Shown piece by piece: positions 12,400-25,500 of a DNA stretch of 64,000 nt. Both the position numbers and the translations under genes were made by a program. Every line of letters begins with the position of its first letter. Within the stretch, counting starts at the first letter, position 1. The stretch comes from Phialophora verrucosa (Eukaryota > Ascomycota > Eurotiomycetes > Chaetothyriales > Herpotrichiellaceae), in contig MSED01000015.1 of the NCBI GenBank assembly GCA_002099365.1, positions 1 to 64,000 on the forward strand. The letters run 5' to 3'. The notes beneath the pieces are model-generated. The model saw only the letters and a program-made list of their open reading frames with translations. It did no database searches and had not been told where the DNA came from.

Positions 12400-15300
12400 T
12401 TAGATAAAATAAGTTATAGTCTTTAGTCGTATAACTATAGAGTAATATATAATAAGACGTTAGTAGGAAATATTAAGAGATAAAATACTAGATTAAACTA
12501 AAGGAGAAAGAAAGAAGGAAAGAGTAAAGAGAGGAGGATAGAGTAATATATAATTAAACGCTACTAAGACTTAAAGAGTTACGAGATATTAAGATAAGTA
12601 GCGATATATAATAAATATAAAAATATAATTAGTTATAATATATAATAAAATAGAGCGACTTATTTAAAGAGATAAATATATCGCTATAAATTTAGGAGGC
12701 GAGGTATAGAGCTAATTATTTATATCTATATAGTATAGAAGCTTATAGCCTTAGGGCGGGTATTAAGTAGTCGGATTAATATTACTATCGCTAATAAGGC
12801 GCTTAAAGGACTATTATATATATACCGCAGTATTAAATAAATAATATAGTTAATAGAAGATAAAATAAATCTACTAGCACTAGGGAAATACTAAATTAAA
12901 TGCTAAATAAAGATTAATAATCTATATAAAATAAGATATAGAATAAATCTAATAATACCTTCGACTAGATCTATTCTATCGTCTATAACCTATAGTTATT
13001 TAATAGCTTAAGACCGAGGGAAATAAGAATTATATATATTAAACTAGCGTTAAGGGTATTTATAATAATATTATTTATATTTATTATTATAAAATACTTA
13101 TTATATCTATTTATCTACTAGTCTACTTACTTTAAGTAGAAATTACTATATATTTAAGTTAGCGGTTAATCTATATTACTATATTATAGCTACTAATTAC
13201 TGTAATATTTATTATCTTAAGTACCTATAGCGTACTTAGTATTATTAAGCACCTTATATTTACTATTGTTATATATATATTATCTACCGTTATTAAGTAC
13301 TTATCGGTTACTATCCTAAAATACTTATTATTTACTATCCTTTAGCTCCGGTTATATATCTACTATTCTTAAGTTCCTACTAAAGTCTACTTAGCTTAAA
13401 TCTCTATATTACTTTTCTAATAAACGTGGGTCGATATATATTTATTTATCGTTAGCAGCACTAGACCTAAGATATTAAGAAAAGAACGGCGAAGAATATA
13501 GAGGAGCGTTATACTAATTAGCCTTACCGCTTTAACTAAGAAAAGGGCCGAATAAAGAGTTATTATTAGGCGGTAGAGGACGCGGAAGGGTTAGAGCCTT
13601 ATTTATCGCCTAATCGAGAAGAGAAGGATTTATCTTACCTATTAAAGAAGACTTTAGTATATCTTTAGGGCTATTATCGTTATTTAAATCCTATAGCCGA
13701 ATCGGCTAATAGAGTAATATAATAGAAGTATCTAAAGCGTTAAATTATTCGAAAGTAAAATAAGGGTAATAGTTAAGTAAAGTACTATAGTTAAATAAAC
13801 TATCGGCCTTAAAGGTATATAAGGACGAGTTATCGTTATAAGGTCCGTTAAACTCCCTATTATCTTCGATATAAGCTCGATAAGTATCTTCTTCGTTAGT
13901 ATAGACGATAGTTAGTGTAATATTTTAATAAGTAAAGTTATATCTAAGCACTAAATAAAGCGCGGGGATAACCCGATCCTTAATAATATAATATTATACT
14001 TTATATATAGGATTATAATAATCTATTCTATTTAAGTCGATTAAGTATAAAGTATTAATATCTTAAAGCTATATTAAAACTTTATTAATAATATAGTTAT
14101 TATATATACACCGAAACTTACGGGTTTAAGGGTTATAATTAATATTTACTAGTTACTATTTAATAACCTTCCTATATAGGATTATCTCGATAAGTATACC
14201 GCTCGTGTAAATATATATACTATCTTAACGGTAATAGATTAGTGTCTCGTAGATAGTAATATCGGCTTCTATAGAGAGTAAAAGGTTAGCTAGATTATCG
14301 GGAAAGAGAGTAGTCTCTAGACTAAATCTATTAATATAGTCGATACTAGATCTAATCTATAAACTAAAAATAATTAACTTATAAATAAGGCGGATAATAA
14401 GGTCGCGCTTAAAAGTCTTTTACTATAAACTTATTATTAAGAGAGAGATATAGCGAGTAGTAAAGTATTATATAAAGGCTTTATTAGAATCGGTTAAGAA
14501 GTATTAAAGTTTTAAATAGCGCTATTTTAAGCGAGAGTAGCGCGAACTATAAAGAAGTTAAATATACTCTTTATATTATTATTAGTAATATAAATTAAAG
14601 TATATCTATATAAGCTTATAGGCTTCTTATAAAGTTATATTCTTTACCGCTAGTAGTATCTATTTTTAGTTATTCTATAAGATTTTTTAATATATTATAT
14701 TAGCCTCGCCGGCTATCTATATAAGTATCTTTACTATTGTGTTAGTAAAGATCTATTAGTTATAGATACCCTAAATATAATAGACCTAAATATACTATAT
14801 TACCTCTTAGCTAATATAATAGATACGACCGACGATCTATAGGAATATTAATATATTCTTAGGTATATTTAACACTATAATCTTATAGTAAGCGCCTTAA
14901 AGGTTAAGCCTAAGTAAAGTAAAATAACTATTAAATAATAGAAAGAGAACTTTATCCTTTAGGTTATTCTAATTATATAGAATAATAATCTTTTCGGTAG
15001 TAGTAATATTAAGCTAAATAGTGTAGTACGAGATTCCTAAGTTATATAGATATATATCTAGACCTTATTATATATATAGCTAGTTAATATAAAAGACGGT
15101 CTTACCCTTAAATTAGCTATTATCGTTACTAAATATAGAGTTATAAATATACCGGGTAATATACTAAAGCTTTACCGACTCGCCGATAAGATAGCTATAT
15201 ATACTAATACGTTCTATATAATTTAATACGATTAGTATAGAATAAGTTAAGTAGAAATACTCGCTAAAACTATAATTATAGGCGGTATTAGCCTACTCTT

Positions 15301-18300
15301 AAGTCTAGATAGCTCTATAGCTATATTTACTTATAATAAGGGCGATAAGTTAAAGGTCGAAAGATACTAGACTTAAGAGACGGTATACTACTATATTACA
15401 CTTATCGGTCTACTCAACGATAGGCTTCTTACCCTTAATAGATATAATACCGCCGCCTTTCCCGAGAAACCGCGATATAGTCGACTAAATCTTATTATAC
15501 TAAGCCTACTTATATATATTTATTTTTAATTTAACCCCGGCGATATAATAGAAAGATATATTAATACTTAGTTAGTAGTAGTTATCGCCTATAAGCTAAA
15601 TCTTTAAAGCTATAATTTAGCGGAGTTAAATATATCTGAGGATAGATTATAAAATATAACTAGTAAATATAGACTAGTTAAAGAGTTTACACGATACTAT
15701 ACTAGCGAAGGTATAGAGGTCGAGCTAATAGAGCGGCTAGCGTCTATATTTAGTAATATAATTAAGGTAGTTATCTCTAATAGCCGCGATATTATTATTT
15801 AAGAAGATCTTAACTAAATCCTATAGTAAACTAAAGTTATCTAGCTCTTTTAAGTTACTTTTCTATATAGGCCGCTAAAAAAGATAGAAGTAACTTAAGA
15901 GATCTTTAACTCTATTAATTATTAGTATAGCTATTATAATCTACTTCTTAAAGTAATATAATTTTTCGATAGCGATAGTATTTTATATTCTATAGTTCTT
16001 TAGCTTATACCTCTTATTATATATTTATTAAATAAAAAGCCCGCTCTATTTTAAGCTATAAATAGTATAGTTATTCTTAAGTTTAATATCGAGTAGAACT
16101 TTATCGGTATCGTTATTATTATCGATAAGGGAATTAAACTTCTTATTATAGTATATAACCTTAAGCTTCTAAGTAATCTAATATATAACTTAAGACTATC
16201 GGTTTTATTTAGCGATTTCTATAGAAGACAGTATTAAGTTTTTAGTATAAGTATAACTATAAACTTTAATAAAATAACTAAACCGCTTCTTTATAGTATT
16301 ATCTCCTAAGAATAAAGTTAGTATAATATATTTAATAAAGGATAAAGTATATATAATATAAAATAAAAGGTAAAAGAAGATAAAATAATATATAAAATAG
16401 ATTTAAGATAATAGAAGAGAAGGTTAGAATAGTCTTTAAATTAGATTTAATAAAGAAGATATACTAAATAAATCTAGTTTATAAATTATATTAAAGGAAG
16501 AAGACTAATTATATAGCTTAGTACCCGCGGCCGCAATAAACTTATCCTCGTCTAACTTTTTATTACTTATTAAGATACGCGCGGTTATAGAATTATACGC
16601 CGTCTAAATAACGCTAAAGGTAGATTAAGGGTCGTTAATTAAAAACTCGTACTTAATCTAAATATATACCCAGTTAGCGTCGAAATCAAGAAGTATTAGC
16701 TTTACGCGCTCTTCGATATTGCTACTAAGTATCCTATCGGATCTATAAAAGATATATATATAAAGTAATAAAGTATTATTATTAGCGACTTAATATTTAG
16801 AAAGCTTATTAACCTAAATATATATAGTCTCTAGGAGAGCGATAATAAGCGTTAATTAAAAGTCGAATATCTCTATTAATAATAATACTTCTTTATATTT
16901 TTAAGTAACTTTATAGGCTTTTTTATATTAGAGGTATTAAAGGTTCTCTTTTATTATAGTATAGAAGACTAATATAGTATACTAATTTATCTTACCTAGA
17001 CTATAGTTATTACCGAGAATACCGCCGCCGATAGATAAGTCCTCTATCTCTAATTACTAGGCGACACTAATTACTTAATAGTATTTAAGAATAAACGGGG
17101 ACTCTAATATACTATTTAGAGAATAGAAGCGAATATTATTAATTTTAATTAGGTTAAGGTTAAAACTAAGAGCTTTAGCGGCCTTAGTATAGCTAAGTAT
17201 ATTAATATAGACAGTAGCGAGGTTTAATTAAAGCTTCTAAAACTTCTACTAGATTTCTAGGACCTATTCTTTTACTATAAGATTACTAGACCTATCTAGG
17301 TTAGCCTATTCTACTATAGATATAAATTCGCCTTAAGCGATATCGTTAGTAGCGCGAGGCGTAAATTTATTTAAGAAGATATTATAAACGATTTAATAGC
17401 CTTTAACGTAACCTTTAAGGACTTATTTTAAGGTATCTATACTAAAAGGTTTACGCTATACGCCTTATAACTATTTAGTTCTTCCCTATAGTATAAAAGT
17501 TAACTATATTTAATATAATAAAATAGAAATAAGATATAGTAAGGGAGAGAGAGAATAATATATAAACTAAATCTAGTAAATAGAGATATAATAAATCTAT
17601 TTTATCTATTATTCTTTAAAGCGCCTATAATAAGGTAGTTAAAGGAGACGTTAATTAGACGCGAATTAAAATAAATATACCTTAATCTTATTTATAATTA
17701 TATTAAGTCGGGCGATAATTATTTATTAATATTATAGAGGTACTTATTAATAAAAAGCTTCTCGATAATATTATTAAGGTTATATCCGGTATTATTTAGA
17801 AAGATTAATAAATCCTCTTTAAATTCCTTAAATACCTCTAACTTAATAAAAGTAATAGTACCTTCTAAGAAGAAGTTATACTTAATATTAGTTAAGTATT
17901 ATACTAAAGCGGGGTTTTTATTACTAAAGTTAGGTATCTTAGGCTTCTTATAATATACTATTACGAACCGGGTTAAGATAAAGGTGTATTTAAAGTCTTT
18001 TAGTATCGCGGTATAAGTCTAGCGGAGTTAGTCTAATTCTAGAAACTTTACGGAGTTAGTAAAGATAGTTAAGAGACGCTTAATAATCTATAAGACTTAT
18101 ATTACTTATATAGCTTTAGAGAATATACTTTTATTTATCTTAGTATATTCGGCGAATTTATTAAAGTAATTACTATCCTTATAAAGTTTATTTAAGTGAT
18201 TAATAATAGTTAAGTAAAGCTAACTACCGTTAATATTTTTACTTTTAGAGATTTCCTTAGTAATAATATTAAAACTATATATTAATTTATTAATAACACT

Positions 18301-20230
18301 AAAAATATTAAATCCCTTCCGCTTCTATACGCTAAAGGTAAGGATATAGAGCTAGATTTTCTTAACGACTTCTCTAAGTTACTAAGTATTCTTAAGTCCG
18401 AGATAGCCGGTAATAAATATTTAATTATATTCTAATAACTGTATCGGCTCGATATAGCGAAGTCCGAGTTTAAATAGAGGTTAGAACTAATAAAGTACCT
18501 AATTATAAGCTAAAAGATTATAGTCTAGTTTAGTTTTAATATCTTAAAGCTTCTTATTTTTATACGCTTAATAAAGTCTCTTTTTATCTATATTAATAAG
18601 TAAAGTAGAAGGTTCGGATAACTCACTCTTATCGTTAAAGAAATTAATAATATTAAATACAAGGGCTTTAAGTTACTTATATAATAAAGTTTTTAAGCTA
18701 ATATCTTACTTAACGTTAGCCTCTTTAATAGTAATATTATTAATTAATATATTCCTATTATTATTAGCGGCTAGTCGAGATCGCTTTCGAGCTAAGAGCT
18801 AATATAGAGTCGATAGGCTCTATCTAGGATATTTACTTATAGCTTTACTAAAGATATAAGTACCCTTAGCCTTTTTAGTTAGTAAGCGAACTTTATCTTC
18901 GCTTAAGAGGCGAAATAATAATAATACTAGTTTACGCTTAAAGATAGTAGTTTTACCGTTATTTAAGTCGCTAATCTTAAAGTTAAAGCTGCTAATAATA
19001 AATTCTACTTACTACTTATTATACTATACCTTTTATTAGTTAAGTTCCTTAATTTACTTCTTATACTTAGTATAGGTGTCCTTTACTATAATAAGCTATA
19101 TAAGAGTTAAAGTATTCTTCTTATTAATAAATAAGATATTATTATAGGTAGTTTTAGCTTAATCTTTATATTATACTACCTTAGCTCGAAGCTCTTTATA
19201 TTTAGTAATAGTTATATTAGGCTTAGGGCCGATAAGCGGTATAGCCGACCGGCCTCGCTTATATAGTACTATAGTTTCTATAAGTCGGTTAGCTAATATA
19301 GTATATAGAGTAGATCTAGTAAAGATAGTAGAACTCTAGATTAAAGGGATAAGTATATAGCGAGTAGTCGATAAACTAAATCTACTAGGCTTATATAGCT
19401 GTATAGCGAAGGGGAGATAAAAAGTAATTTATAAACTAAATCTATTAGTTTTAGGATAATAGATTACTAACCTTTAACTTAAATTTTTAACAGTTTATAC
19501 ACCGCGCTATATAGCGTAAGCGAGATAAATAGTTAAGTTATTATCTAGTATTAGCGTAAGCCGTTCTATATATATTTTAGTATAGTATTTACCGAATTTA
19601 TTTATATATAATTATATAGCGATTTATTTATAAAATTCGAAGAGAGAATATATATATTATAAGTAAGAAAGATAGTAAATTAGCGTTAAATTTTAAATAA
19701 GAAGATAAGAGCGGCGGTAGTAAAGTAAAGTAATAATCTAGTTTAGCGCCTTATTAAATCTATTTTAAAGACTACTTTATCTTTTCGCCTTCTAACGCTT
19801 ATTAAGTATTAAATATAAATAAATCTATTCTATAGATCGAATCTTATTATATCTATATATAAAGCGGGTTATAAACTATCTTTATTTTATTACTATTATT
19901 ATAGGACTCTATAAAATACTATTTACTATAGTTACTTATACTCTAGTATCTTCTCTTATAAGTTATATATAGTTTAAGTATAGTGTTAAAGGTTATTAAT
20001 ATAGAGCTCTTAATATAAGAATAACCTCTACCCGAATATAGTAATTAACTTAATCACTTAACGCTATTATAGTAAGGACTAAGTTAAGTAAATCGACTAA
20101 TAAATATAGATAAGACTATAAGTATAGTATAGAGTATTTTTTTAAGGTTATTATAAAATAATAGTTTATAAACTAAATCTAATAAATAAGATAACTAATT
20201 TTTTAATTAAATCTATTCTATAAACTATAT
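12400..20230. repeat. Dispersed TAAATCTA-flanked short blocks
   Basis: Short purine-rich blocks containing TAAACTAAATCTA or ATAAATCTATT recur near 12.9, 14.3, 16.4, 17.6, 19.4, 19.8 and 20.2 kb, often beside AGAGAGAATAATATATAAA-like sequence. They look like scattered copies of one short element that was degraded by RIP. I could not define ends, inverted repeats or target-site duplications. Confidence 0.45.
15250..15830 (+). pseudogene. Decayed coding frame, family unknown
   Basis: One plus-strand frame reads as plausible protein for about 190 codons, with pieces such as TYNKGDKLKVERY, LIGLLNDRLLTLNRYN, TAAFPEKPRYSRLNLI and YYTSEGIEVELIERLAS. About nine stops interrupt it, apparently all TAA or TAG, roughly half the density expected by chance in sequence this AT-rich. 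I read it as a RIP-inactivated gene or transposon frame. I do not recognise the family. Confidence 0.45.
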
Positions 20231-20599
20231 TATAGCTATCTTATCGTAAAGCTTAATACCTTCTATATATATCTTATTTATTATATAGATATAGATATAA
20301 ATAGATATATAACTAGAAATATAAATAAATATATAGCTTTTAAGGCGAGGCCGTTATAATAAATAATATTTAAATAGCTATAGCTATTAAGACTATCTTA
20401 CTTCTTATAACCTTCCTTATATCTATAACTAAATCTCCTATACCTTTAGCGCCTAAGTTAAGTAGGCTAGCAGCAGTAGAGGTATACCTATATAAGGTTT
20501 CGCCTTAGCGCTATATAGCTATCCCTCGATTAGGTCGAGGGCTAAAAGATTAGTATTAATCGAATTAAGTGTGTTTAGATAGATTAAGTACTATATATA

Positions 20600-22800
20600 C
20601 TTATTACTAAGGTTAGTTTTTATCTTCTATATAAGGCTAGCTTCGTCCGAATATAGTATAATCTAATAGTACGCGAATAATAACTACTATAGCTTTTAGT
20701 AGTAGCGTATAGTAAACGCTATATTAGGCGAATACTTTAATAGATCTATAAGCTAGCGGGCTATAAACTAGTAGTAGGCCTAGAAGAGGGACGCGTTTTA
20801 GTAATAGCGTATTAAGTAATCGTTAAAGTTAAATAAATAATTAAATAATTACTATAGTTTCTTATACTTTAACTTATTACCGATAATATAATAAAGCGGG
20901 TTAATAAGAATCTCTTCGAGGGACTACTAGCTTTAGAGTATTATACCGATTAACGCGTCCTTAACTATATTAAAGTTAAAAGTCTAGAGTAAATTCTTTT
21001 AAATAGTCTATAGAATATTAACGCGTATCTATAAGAGTACTATATAAATAAGATACTAAAATAAGCGGGAGCGTATATACTTAATATAATATTAGCTATT
21101 AAACTAAGTAAGGGCGGCCTTAAGCTTCTAGTAGGTCTCGAATAGATTATAGATATAGCCTCTATAGCGGAGATACTAATCGCGGATAATTTAGTTCCTA
21201 AAGAGAATATAATTAGTAATAGTTAGTTAAAAGTTAAACCGATCTTAAGCGATATACAGCTCTAGTTAGTAAAAGTTATAAATAGGTAAGGTATTATAAA
21301 AGCCTAGACTATACTAAATACGAAGGCCTTAGTTAAAGATATTATACTTACAGCGACTCTACTATAATATACTCTTATAAGTGTAGTTATAGCCCCTAAG
21401 CGTAAAGTATAAGTAGCGAAGGGCTATAGCTATTATCTTAATCTCCTCTTAAGTTATTTATATACTAAGGCTATAGGCGTATATAATCTCGAAGAGGCTA
21501 GCGAACTTATTAACTTACCGTTAAAGGAAGTTATAGAGGATAGGGGTATAGACGGCCTAAATATATAGTAAGTAGTTATAATAAATAATAATAAGCGCGT
21601 CGATCGCCTAAAGTTATAGCTAATTATAAAGGCTTAGGAGAATAAAGTAATTAAGCCGCTACTCGCTATAAATATTAAAGGATCGATAGTAAAAGTTAAA
21701 GAGGCTAATATATATATAGATCTTACTAGTATTATATACTTACTTTACTATAGTATATTAATAATATTAGTTACTAATAAAATAAGTAATTAAGCGATAT
21801 AAAAGAAACTTAAGGGCTATCTCTTTTAAGCTATTATTAATAAAGAGTAGTACCTTCTATATATTAATAAGTTTCTTAACCGAATTATATAGCTAAATAT
21901 AGAGGACCTTACTATAATATAATTTCGAGCGCTTTAGCGGTTTATTAATAATAAATATAGCTTTATAAAGTATATTTATATTATAGTAGCGCTAAGCCTT
22001 ACTATTAACTATACTAAGCTAGCTATTATAGATTCGCTTAATAATAATCTTAAGGTAATACTATTTCTAGAGATAAACCTATACCTCCTTATTAATATAT
22101 AGCTCCTCGTTAAGGAAATAGAAGATAATTAGCGTAATCTTAAGCGCTAGGTTATACTAAATATAGTTAAAGTCGATATAATTTATATTAAAGGTTAAAT
22201 TAAAGAAATTTAAAAAAAAGTTAATTATATTGAGAATATATAGCCGACTAAAGTTTACTTTAAATTAAAGCTTTATACCTTTAGCGTAAAAGAAAAGCTA
22301 AAGCTCGCGAAAGTCGCCTAAGTTAAGAATATTATAGATAATATATTTAACCTTATCCTAAATAAGCTTAAGGTACTTATATTAAAGGTAATAGATTATA
22401 GTCTACTAGGCCTAATAAGCTATACCGTTAATAAGGCGTAACTTAATTTAGCGAGCGTATAAATTAGCGACAGTATAGCGGTAGCTTATAGATAGATACT
22501 AAGTAATATAAGTAAGGTAGATTATATAGATAGCGCGCTACTAAACTTATATAATCTAGCGCTCGAGTTACTCCTATATTATTACTATAAAGTCGCGTCC
22601 GGGCTGCTACGCTAAGTATAGGAAGCTAACGTATAGAGTAACTACTTAAGAGGCTACTATATAAATATTCTTAATATAGAAATATAGTAAATCCTAAAAG
22701 AGGATAGTAACCCGCTTAAAAGCTTCTTTTTATAGTATAGCGGTAAATATATTATTATATTAATAAGCCTAAATATATTAGTTAGTAATAATATTTTATT
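20600..22800 (+). pseudogene. Long decayed coding frame, family unknown
   Basis: A single plus-strand frame can be followed for several hundred codons with stops about once per 17 codons, all TAA or TAG in the part I read. Readable pieces include LSKGGLKLLVGLE, ILIADNLVPKENI, EEASELINLPLKEVIEDRG and SVKEKLKLAKVA. It shows none of the pol motifs seen in the minus-strand retrotransposon. It could be another transposon's frame or a captured host-like gene killed by RIP. I cannot assign it. Confidence 0.42.
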
Positions 22801-24599
22801 TTATAAGAGATATAAGCTAATTTAATAAGCTATACTAATATACTACTAGACTATATAGGAAGCCTAGTAAGCTATTAATATTAGTATACTAGCTGAGGGC
22901 CTAAGTATAAGTTTCTTCCTAGTAAAGATAAATTTATTTAAGGAACACTTTATTTAATTAGATATTATAAAATATTATATCTAGCTAAGCGAATATTATA
23001 AACGGTTAATTATATAGATCTTAAAGCGTAAAAAGGTTAAGAGTATAAAGAACTAACAGTATATTAAGCTTATTAATAATATAGTCTAGGCTATAATATT
23101 TATTATTATAAATAAAGCGCTAATATTAAATTCGAAGATAGTTATAATAGGCCTCGCTATATCCTTAAAGCGGTATATAAAAGAAGTTAAATACTTTATT
23201 AACGGCGTACTTAAGAGGCGTAACTTTATACTTAATATTAAAACCCTTTAGCTTATCCTCTTTATACTTAAACTTAAGTTAAAAGAGTAAGCTTTAAAGA
23301 GAAGATATAGTTAAGAGATAATATAAAGAAGAGCTACTTAAAGAGCTAAATATAGAAGAATCTAGAGATATACCTATACCTAAAGAGATCTATATTAATA
23401 TATTATTATTAATCTCTCTTTACTTATTATAAGCTTATATCTCTTATTATTCTTCCTCTTCCGGCTATATATTACCTCTATTATTATTCCTTAATTATCT
23501 ATCTCTATCGCGGTAAACCGATAATATAAGAGAGGATAGAAGGCTAGAAGGCTAAAAGAGAGGGCTATAAATAAACTTAGCTATACTACTAGAGAGGGGG
23601 CTATAACTAAACTTAGCTATATTACTTAAGAGAGGGCTAAAGCTTAATTAAGCAGAGCTAGATAGCTATAGTTAAAGCTTAAATAAGTCCGAGAGAGGAC
23701 TAAAAGAAGGTTATTAAGAGGAATTTAATTAGTTATAATATTAAGCGTTAATTACTAATTAAGGATTAACTAAAATAGTAAGCGATATATAGTTTAAATA
23801 AAGCCTTAAGACCGACTATAAGAAAGGGAGGAAGTACTTAAAGATATATTAGCGAAGTTAAGATACTTAATAAAAGAGATAATTTAACTTAATAAATAAA
23901 GATAATATTTAGTTAAATAATTAAGAAATTATAATATATAAGGCTAAGGCCGAGAATAAGGCTATAAGTTAAATAATAAGTATAGCTATAGCGCGAGATA
24001 AAGACTAGTCGCTTAAGGTTAAGGCGATATACTAAAAGCTCTTTATAACTAGAGCGGCTATCCTTAAATCTAACTACTAGTAAAAGATATAGAAGGTTTA
24101 GTATTTATTAACGATAGTATTTATATATTAAAGTTAAGTCTACTTATAGTCTACCTAAAGTAGCAGCTTATATATATAGAAGCTAATTAAGGTAGTAAAT
24201 TCGGTGTTCTTCTTAAGACCGCTAAAGGAGCGCTATATAAGAAGGTTACTTTACCGCTATTATATAGCTATTAATAAAGGATATATATCTTAAAAGCGAA
24301 CCTATTCGCGCTCTAGCGCCTAGATATAGGCGCGATAAGCGATAACCCGCGCCCGGATTTACTTGTATAACTAGTTAAGCGCGATATTACTAAAGCTTCT
24401 AAAGAAAGGATAATTATAATAAGTTATAATAATATTATAAATATTAATAAAATAATAATAATATTTATTATCTATATTATAAATTAAGAGTCTTTATAAT
24501 AAAGGATAATAATAATAACCTAATATATAATATACCTTTCTAGTTTAGGTATAGTAAAGCTAACCTTATAGCTTTATATACGAGGCTAAGTAATCGACC

Positions 24600-25210
24600 T
24601 ACTTAAGGCGCTAAACAGGCGACAACTTAATCGGGCTACTACACCACCCTACAACGTCCTATAGCGTCGCCGCCACCGGTGATAAGTAGAGTAAGGCGAG
24701 GAGAGTGTGATAGAAGAGATCTTAACGTCGTCGTCGCCCGGGAAGGGTCTATCCCTAAGCCGCGCGCGAGGGGTAGAATATACTACTTCGGTTAGTATAT
24801 CTCTATTATTTAATTAGAAGAGCGCTTAAGCCCGTAAATCTCTTAAAACTAAATAGCTTAACTTTATATTCTATAATTTTATAGCCGATCTATAGTATAA
24901 TAGGGGTTATAATTAGGAACCGAGGCGCCGCTGATATTAGCCTCTAATTAAGTAGAATATAGTACCTCCTCCTTCTAAATATAAATCTTCTTTATTATCT
25001 TCTTTCTTCTATTTTACGTACGATAAACCGACGAGTTTAGGTAAGGATAGAGTAGAGGATATAGCGGCCTTATCCGCCGAGGGTTGAGATGGCGGTTCCT
25101 AAATAGAAATGTTTATAGGGGCGTATAGAGTAGAGTAAAGGTATAAGGTCCTTCTAGCAACGGTATACTCTAGGGTATAAAGTAGGGTGCGAAGGCGAGA
25201 TTATAGTAGA
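24600..25210. other. Transition zone at the edge of the RIP block
   Basis: GC content rises, and CA and TG steps reappear, for example in CTACACCACCCTACAACGTC near 24,640, before normal sequence starts at about 25,210. GTCGTCGTCGCCCG and GCCGCGCGCGAGG lie here too. No gene is visible. It may be the end of the repeated unit, where RIP pressure weakens. Confidence 0.5.
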
Positions 25211-25500
25211 GTGAGTTGAGAGTGAATTTGTGCTACGTGACCATATAATTATTTATAAAATAGTCTTCTACCTGCACTTTAACTTTGCGAATCTTTATAT
25301 CACTCACTAGCATTGTCAGGATGGTAGACCGTGGAAGACGTGCCCATCCAACGAGGCCAGGATCCCGCTATCGAGTCAACAAGAATTCTAAGAATCGGAC
25401 TGGATCACGAAATGATGCAGTAGCCAGGTAAAATACCACCCGCGATTCTTTCCTACGTACTGTAATTGGGAATTCCGAAACGCAGCCAGCTCCGAATTCT

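Larger units (their letters stand above)
1..25210. other. RIP-degraded AT-rich block
   Basis: The whole stretch is AT-rich and has no open frame of gene length on either strand. By eye CA and TG dinucleotides are nearly absent, only a handful per kilobase, whereas TA, CG, GC and AC remain common. This is the known footprint of repeat-induced point mutation, which converts CA to TA on either strand of duplicated DNA. Recognisable retrotransposon frames inside it are broken by TAA and TAG where Gln or Trp codons would have been. The block is therefore a graveyard of repeated DNA, probably heterochromatic. It ends abruptly near 25,210, where normal dinucleotide use returns. Confidence 0.93.

Noticed and set aside
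1..25210. Mitochondrial DNA insertion as the cause of the AT richness
   Set aside because: Loss of CA/TG with CG kept, plus readable Ty3/gypsy pol domains, is explained by RIP of repeats; no mitochondrial gene was recognised.
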